In this document: positions 58,816 to 64,000 of the stretch, piece after piece
Position numbering within the stretch: the first letter of the stretch is position 1
Layout of the letters: every line of letters starts with the position of its first letter
Assembly (NCBI GenBank): GCA_028023455.1
Contig: JAQFVV010000017.1
Span: 310,001 to 374,000 of the forward strand
Length of the DNA stretch: 64,000 nt
Direction: 5' to 3'
Source of the DNA: Epiperipatus broadwayi
Lineage: Eukaryota > Onychophora > Udeonychophora > Euonychophora > Peripatidae
Notes under the pieces: generated by a model
Database searches by the model: none
Told to the model about the DNA's origin: nothing
Seen by the model: the letters and a program-made list of their open reading frames with translations, nothing else
Translations under genes and position numbers: made by a program

Positions 58816-59517
58816 TCATTTCAAACTCCACCTTCCCTTAATATCAAAAGAAGTCTTCATAAGATTGATAGCCTCAGAATCAAGGAGTTTTATCATCAAA
58901 GTCTCCTTTATTCTTCTTTTTAACTCATTCTTTTCATAAAAAATAACCGAAGCATTGTCAAACAATATTCTATGACCTGTATTCAATTCATGAATATATA
59001 AAGCTGAGTTAAGATACCTATGTTTAACTCTACTTATATGAACCTTAACCCTTTCCTTAAGGCTAAATTTACTCTGGCCTACATAAAATTTACCACAACT
59101 ACATGGAATTTTATAAACAATACCAGGAATAGACCTACTATCAATAGACTGCTTTGAACCATTAAGTAATGAATTCAAATCAGAACCTTTCCTCCATGCA
59201 ACCTTCTTTCCACCTAACAAATGACTATTCCTATAAACCAAATTATAAATTGATGCTTTAAATGGTAAAGACATATAATCATCATCCTTACCAACAAAAT
59301 TCTTATCATCCAAATCACGACTATAAACATTATTATTAAATACCACTTTTTTAATAAAATCATGACTATAACCCAATTCTACATATTCAGCAGCAAATTG
59401 ACTTTTTTGAATATCAGCATCATTATTAAAATTATTAAGCCTTCTATTCCGACAACAAAAATTCAACAAAGACATTTTTTTATGTATAAAAGGCTGATAA
59501 CTATCAGGCCTAATCAC
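58816..59517 (-). CDS. Penelope-like GIY-YIG endonuclease region
   Basis: 233 codons, no ATG at the start (first codon GTG), so it is really the C-terminal half of the Penelope polyprotein. Residues 131-147 hold the GIY-YIG core: P-G-I-V-Y, C139-x-C141, then F-Y-V-G. Arg156, His160, His176, His182 and Glu205 sit at the spacing expected for catalysis and metal binding. The domain should nick target DNA to prime reverse transcription. It overlaps the RT ORF by 8 bases in another frame; a single-base shift near 59515 would join them. The inverted copy at 61967-62605 has a nearly identical protein, which supports a real, recently functional sequence. Confidence 0.85.
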   Translation of the reverse strand: MIRPDSYQPFIHKKMSLLNFCCRNRRLNNFNNDADIQKSQFAAEYVELGYSHDFIKKVVFNNNVYSRDLDDKNFVGKDDDYMSLPFKASIYNLVYRNSHLLGGKKVAWRKGSDLNSLLNGSKQSIDSRSIPGIVYKIPCSCGKFYVGQSKFSLKERVKVHISRVKHRYLNSALYIHELNTGHRILFDNASVIFYEKNELKRRIKETLMIKLLDSEAINLMKTSFDIKGRWSLK

Positions 59518-61213
59518 ACGATCTCAAACTTTTAGGTTTTATAAAATGACTACAAAACAAAACATCATTAACCTTCTCAACATTTAAATCTAAAAACTTT
59601 AATTTTACAAAATCAAAACCACCCCCCTCAATTGTAAACTTAATATTAGAATCAAAACCATTCAATCCACATAAAAACTCTTCTAATTTCTCTTTCTGAA
59701 TAACAAACAAACAATCATCAACATACCTAACAAATAATTTAATAGAACCTGAAAACATATTAATAATACTACACTCCAAATAATCAATATAGACAGCACA
59801 CATCAATGGAGAAATGACATAACCAATAACCCAACCTTCTCTAATCTTATAAAACACATCATTAGACATAAAATACATTGAATCCTCTAACAGCAAAAGC
59901 AAATCATGAAAAACCTTAATCTTATCTGCAGAAAAACATTCTAATTTTTTTAAAATTGAAAGAAAAACATCAATACTTTTTAATCTATTAACCGATTGGT
60001 ACATATTTTCAATGTCTAAACTACCAAAAACACAATCATCATCCAAAACAAAACCATTTATTTTCTTAAAAGCTTCAAAGGAAGAAGAAACACAAAATTG
60101 ACCCAGTTTTATGTAATCCTTAAAATATCTTATAATAAATTTTGATATTTTATCAACAATTCCTCCTGTAAAATCAAAAATACATCTCAAAGGAAAATTA
60201 TCTTTATGAGACTTCAAATTAAAGAAAACCTTTGGAGCCACAAAATCACTAGGGTAACAATTTAAATAAGTAGCTCTATCAAAAATCTTTTTATTTTCCA
60301 TAACTTTCATAATCTTAATTAATTTAGATTTTATTTTTTTACCAGGATCAGAATCTAAAATAGCATATTTTCCATTATTTAATTCTAAAGAAACTTTACT
60401 TTTAAAATCAATATTATTTAACAATACAAACCGGCCACCTTTATCTTCTTTTAATAATATAACATCATTGGCTTTCAATCTTTTTTTAACAAAACTAATT
60501 TCCTTAGGGGCAAAAACAAATTTTTCTCTTTTAAGTAATTGACTATTCAAAATAACCTGTAAAGACATTTTATTTTCATCAGAAATATTACTACTACTTT
60601 CAATTGCAGAAACAAAATCAAAAATTAAACTTCTATTAGCAAACGGAACAAAGCCAGGACCCTTAGCTAAAATAGCCAAATCAGATGCATTCAAAATATA
60701 ATTTGACAAATTTAAAACAGATGAAGCATCAGGCCTATTTTTATAAGACCCAAATCTAAACTCTTTTCCTTTCACAAAACTTTTATTTTCAGCCTTTCCA
60801 ATCAACCATTTAAATTTCTTGAAATACTTATTATTATAAGTGATTTCACACTTACTCCTAAACCACTTTAAAAAAGAATTTAAAACAGAATAATTAAAAT
60901 TCCTTCTAAAATCCAACTTTCTTCTAAACATTCTATAACTATCAATTAAATTAGATAAACTACTCATAATCTGTATAATAAATTGTTTAAGAATAAATCT
61001 TTTAAAATTTAGAATAAAATCACAATTAGAAAATAAAACCAATTTCCTATCCAATTTAATATTACATGAATTAGGAAACACATTGCAAAACCTACAAGAC
61101 TTAAGAAAATTAACCTGAGCCTTTAAAGATTCAATTCTATTAGACATATTAATTAACTTTTTTATTTCTAAAATTTCTACACAAAAAAAATTATCATACA
61201 AAATCTGCCACAT
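59510..61213 (-). CDS. Penelope-like reverse transcriptase
   Basis: 567 codons starting at ATG 61213. Residues 167-191 hold the Penelope NLSNYIL...LAKGPGFVP block; 252-266 ILLKEDKGGRFVLL; 325-350 PKVFFNLKSHKDNFPLR; motif A FGSLDIENMYQSV (396-408, catalytic Asp400); motif B EGWVIGYVISPLMC (459-472); motif C YVDD (497-500, both catalytic Asp); then FTIEGG and FLDLNVEK (542-549). The order and spacing fit Penelope-like RTs, which are related to telomerase. The N-terminal 150 residues are basic and rich in Phe and Asn. It ends with CD and a stop at 59510 where the endonuclease frame begins. Whether the frame break is a mutation or programmed shift is unknown. Confidence 0.9.
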   Translation of the reverse strand: MWQILYDNFFCVEILEIKKLINMSNRIESLKAQVNFLKSCRFCNVFPNSCNIKLDRKLVLFSNCDFILNFKRFILKQFIIQIMSSLSNLIDSYRMFRRKLDFRRNFNYSVLNSFLKWFRSKCEITYNNKYFKKFKWLIGKAENKSFVKGKEFRFGSYKNRPDASSVLNLSNYILNASDLAILAKGPGFVPFANRSLIFDFVSAIESSSNISDENKMSLQVILNSQLLKREKFVFAPKEISFVKKRLKANDVILLKEDKGGRFVLLNNIDFKSKVSLELNNGKYAILDSDPGKKIKSKLIKIMKVMENKKIFDRATYLNCYPSDFVAPKVFFNLKSHKDNFPLRCIFDFTGGIVDKISKFIIRYFKDYIKLGQFCVSSSFEAFKKINGFVLDDDCVFGSLDIENMYQSVNRLKSIDVFLSILKKLECFSADKIKVFHDLLLLLEDSMYFMSNDVFYKIREGWVIGYVISPLMCAVYIDYLECSIINMFSGSIKLFVRYVDDCLFVIQKEKLEEFLCGLNGFDSNIKFTIEGGGFDFVKLKFLDLNVEKVNDVLFCSHFIKPKSLRSCD

Positions 61214-61635
61214 ACTGAAAGAAAATTAATAACTATACCAAACAAAATAATACAAATAATAACAAACAAATAATACAAAATAATACAAATACACAAAACA
61301 AAGCAAATAAAATATAAAATTCACTAAACTATAAAACACTATTCAAAATATTAAACAGTACACCTAATTAGAAAACTAAAACTGCCTAACACTATAATTA
61401 TCTAATAAAACTGCCACATACTAAAAGAAAATTAATACCTATACAAATACAAACAAATAATAATAAGTAATAAACAAAAACAAAAAAAAATTAATAATAA
61501 TAATAATAAAAAATAATATTACAAATACACAAAACAAAACAAATAAAATATGAAATTCACAAAACCATATATCACTATTCAAAATATTAAATAGTATACC
61601 TAAATAGAAAACCAAAACTGTCTAACACTATACTA
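61209..61635 (-). repeat. Two tandem ~210-bp repeats at the Penelope 5' end
   Basis: The unit from ACATACTGAAAGAAAATTAA (61209) to AAACTAAAACTGCCTAACAC recurs from ACATACTAAAAGAAAATTAA (61415) to AAACCAAAACTGTCTAACAC. Both contain the ATGTGGCAG start context on the minus strand, though only the inner one leads into the RT ORF. Likely 5' leader duplicated at a previous insertion, a promoter-bearing region in related elements. Confidence 0.8.
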
Positions 61636-61998
61636 GCAAAAATAAAAATGCAAAACCATAAAACAATACAGTACTAGATTAAATTCAAAATTTTACCAAA
61701 ATCCTTACACAACCATGGTTTCATCTACTACAAATAGACCTTCTCAAGTGAAAATCAACCTAAAGGAAAACATATATATATATATACAAACAAACAAACC
61801 TTCCCATAATTCATTTCAAACTCCACCTTCCCTTAATATCAAAAGAAGTCTTCATAAGATTGATAGCCTCAGAATCAAGGAGTTTTATCATCAAAGTCTC
61901 CTTTATTTTTCTTTTTAACTCATTCTTTTCATAAAAAATAACCGAAGCATTGTCAAACAATATTCTATGACCTGTATTCAATTCATGAATATATTCAA
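61611..61998 (-). mobile_element. Tandem partial Penelope copy (pLTR)
   Basis: Almost identical to the 3' end at 58619-58996, ending inside the GIY-YIG coding region at the CATGAATATATT position, where it meets the inverted copy. The 82-codon ORF at 61811-62059 is the tail of the endonuclease plus read-through across the junction. Confidence 0.85.
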
Positions 61999-62605
61999 AA
62001 ATGCTGATATTCAAAAAAGTCAATTTGCTGCTGAATATGTAGAATTGGGTTATAGTCATGATTTTATTAAAAAAGTGGTATTTAATAATAATGTTTATAG
62101 TCGTGATTTGGATGATAAGAATTTTGTTGGTAAGGATGATGATTATATGTCTTTACCATTTAAAGCATCAATTTATAATTTGGTTTATAGGAATAGTCAT
62201 TTGTTAGGTGGAAAGAAGGTTGCCTGGAGGAAAGGTTCTGATTTGAATTCATTACTTAATGGTTCAAAGCAGTCTATTGATAGTAGGTCTATTCCTGGTA
62301 TTGTTTATAAAATTCCATGTAGTTGTGGTAAATTTTATGTAGGCCAGAGTAAATTTAGCCTTAAGGAAAGGGTTAAGGTTCATATAAGTAGAGTTAAACA
62401 TAGGTATCTTAACTCAGCTTTATATATTCATGAATTGAATACAGGTCATAGAATATTGTTTGACAATGCTTCAGTTATTTTTTATGAAAAGAATGAGTTA
62501 AAAAGAAGAATAAAGGAGACTTTGATGATAAAACTCCTTGATTCTGAGGCTATCAATCTTATGAAGACTTCTTTTGATATTAAGGGAAGGTGGAGTTTGA
62601 AATGA
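61967..62605 (+). pseudogene. Inverted partial Penelope GIY-YIG copy
   Basis: 212 codons. The first 12 residues come from the adjoining inverted copy. From NADIQKSQF onward the protein equals residues 34-233 of the GIY-YIG ORF. It lacks the RT. It keeps all GIY-YIG residues and could in principle be translated, but it is best read as a structural by-product of Penelope insertion. Confidence 0.85.
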
Positions 62606-62781
62606 ATTATGGGAAGGTTTGTTTGTTTGTATATATATATGTTTTCCTTTAGGTTGATTTTCACTTGAGAAGGTCTATTTGTAGTAGATGAAACCATGGT
62701 TGTGTAAGGATTTTGGTAAAATTTTGAATTTAATCTAGTACTGTATTGTTTTATGGTTTTGCATATATATATATATATATA
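62606..62781 (+). mobile_element. 3' UTR of the inverted Penelope copy
   Basis: Continues the inverted copy to TTTATGGTTTTGCA at 62763, then TA repeats. It is about 30 bp shorter than the left 3' UTR, which extends to GACAGTTTTGGTTTTG. Confidence 0.8.
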
Positions 62782-62797
62782 TTTTGTTAATCAGTAG

Positions 62798-62829
<32 letters not shown>

Positions 62830-62832
<3 letters not shown>

Positions 62833-63170
62833 CATGAATGTTTCACTATTCCTAATACATCATAGATGGGGTGAATTTATTCCCATGTGTAATAATTAAT
62901 TGAACAAAAATGCCATATTCTAATGAATATATTTGTAGTATATTGACTAATATTTGGAACCAATCAAAGTTTTCAGATTTTCATAATGCAGTGCTTCAAA
63001 TGCTTGTTATAAAACAAAAAATAAATAAGAATTTTCAATGGGGCTTAGACGTTTTGATAATTGTTAATCCATAACCAATTAGTTTGCTACATAATTATTG
63101 GTTGATAAATATATATCTATTTTCAGTTTCTTAAATATGATCCATCTTTATCTGAAGATTTGTAATGATT
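62830..63170. other. AT-rich DNA without recognisable genes
   Basis: Nothing assigned. Confidence 0.5.
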
Positions 63171-63177
63171 GTATTTT

Positions 63178-63690
63178 AGATGTGATATGTTGAACTATTT
63201 CCATATTCTATTATCAAATGTTTAATGTCTAGAAAAATTTAAACTTTATTTAAACTTTTCAAATATAAACAACTGTTAGTAATATCAAACAAATAGATAA
63301 TACTAATTAGTAGATTATACATTTCGAATGGTATTAATCTTCACTCTTCTTCAAGTGGTGCTATCCACCAATGACAATATACTTACATCTTTAGATTTTT
63401 TAATATCAAATATTATGTTTAGTTGGTTAGAGATGTGCCTTAATATTCAATATTCAAAAATTGAAAGGTGTAAGTTTGACTCCTTATGGTAATAATGTTC
63501 AGGCCTGCAACGCCTAAAGAAGGATAAATAATAATACCATTTGTCAGGGGTAATATACTAACCGATGATGACTCTTTATGTACCTTTATTAACAGTTGTT
63601 TATATTTGAAAAGTTTAAATAACGTTTAAAATTTTCTAGACGTTCGCCATTTAAAGATGGAAATAGTCCAATATATCACATTCATATATT
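63178..63690. mobile_element. Foldback element with tRNA-like promoter boxes inside
   Basis: The left arm (63178-63285) and right arm (63585-63690) are inverted: ACTTTTCAAATATAAACAAC against GTTGTTTATATTTGAAAAGT, and TGTGATATGTTGAACTATTTCC against its diverged inverse. In the centre, TAGTTGGTTAGAG (63420-63432) is a good A box and GTTTGACTCC (63474-63483) a fair B box. Confidence 0.65.
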
Positions 63691-63699
63691 TTTGGCATT

Positions 63700-64000
63700 G
63701 TGGATGAAAAACGCATATTTATAATGTTATTTTCATGTGAGTTGTTTATTGGGGGAAAAATTCATCATATAATAATACATTTAATATAAAATATGATAAA
63801 ATTAGGACAACTATTCAGAAATAAATGGAGCAAAAATAAGCAATTTTCCCCGTGAGTGCAGTGTTTAAAGAGTAGCGCGTCAACAATTTTTTCAATGTAA
63901 ATTTAGTTCATTTATATGATAAAAATCGAACTTTTTATTTTTTTTAATTGATATTATAGTAATTTTACCGTAAAGATAATTTTGCAAGATTGAAGTCTAG
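63700..64000. other. AT-rich DNA without recognisable genes
   Basis: Nothing assigned. Confidence 0.5.

Larger units (their letters stand above)
58616..62781 (-). mobile_element. Penelope-like element, near-complete composite (lineage 1)
   Basis: From left to right: 3' UTR, GIY-YIG ORF, RT ORF, two tandem 5' repeats (all minus strand), then a second partial minus-strand 3' end (61611-61998) and an inverted plus-strand partial copy (about 62000-62765). An identical 20-bp sequence TTTTGTTAATCAGTAGTATG lies at both outer edges (58577-58596 and 62782-62801). The tandem partial copy is the pLTR arrangement known for Penelope elements. Copies agree almost perfectly, so the insertion is recent. Confidence 0.9.

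Noticed and set aside
58724-58939. Plus-strand 71-codon ORF, repeated at 61715 and 62482 (minus)
   Set aside because: It is antisense to the Penelope GIY-YIG end and 3' UTR and recurs only because that end is present three times.
60418-60470. Penelope ORF as a cellular telomerase
   Set aside because: The linked GIY-YIG domain, pLTR layout and flanking duplication identify a Penelope-like element.

Overview
The window is eukaryotic, very AT-rich (by eye about three quarters A+T, not computed) and almost certainly from an animal. The evidence is the mix of repeats: a Penelope-like element with a GIY-YIG domain, RTE-type retrotransposon tails ending in GAT repeats, APE-type LINEs, tRNA-derived SINEs and many foldback elements. 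I found no intact host protein gene, no bona fide tRNA or rRNA gene, and nothing bacterial such as operons or CRISPR arrays. Species cannot be named from this sequence.

Layout. 0-20 kb is mostly AT-rich non-coding DNA. It holds two tRNA-derived SINE copies (902 and 19294), small foldback elements, long TA, CT and T tracts, and decayed RTE pieces (17.9-18.6 and 19.7-19.9 kb). 20.4-24.7 kb is a nested insertion: a frameshifted APE-type LINE sits inside a hammerhead-bearing foldback retroposon that still has its 15-bp target site duplication. 25-38 kb is packed with foldback elements, mainly 'family B', plus Penelope and RTE fragments. 39-55 kb holds inverted Penelope ends, several 'family A' copies and a third SINE. 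54.9-57.0 kb is a heavily decayed LINE. 58.6-62.8 kb is the best-preserved coding region: a near-complete Penelope-like element with a reverse transcriptase ORF, a GIY-YIG ORF, a tandem partial copy and an inverted partial copy, all between identical 20-bp flanks.

The most interesting system is two unrelated dispersed repeat families, A and B, that both encode type I hammerhead self-cleaving ribozyme motifs. Each has the CUGANGA and GAAA cores, a short stem III, a NUH cleavage triplet and a two-part helix I with an internal loop. Copies differ by paired changes that keep the helices. Members carry target site duplications of 11-17 bp, so they moved as retroposons. Most copies are palindromic, with a sense ribozyme in one arm and an antisense ribozyme in the other. 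One family B copy has two sense ribozymes in tandem that bracket a 154-nt unit. This resembles known animal retrozymes, Schistosoma SINE-like hammerhead repeats and hammerheads of Penelope-like elements, but the inverted-dimer design is unusual.

How the parts may work together (inference): the Penelope-like and RTE/LINE elements are plausible enzyme sources for the non-coding families. The SINE and family B carry tRNA-like A and B boxes that could drive RNA polymerase III transcription. Stretches not listed as features are AT-rich DNA in which I see no gene.
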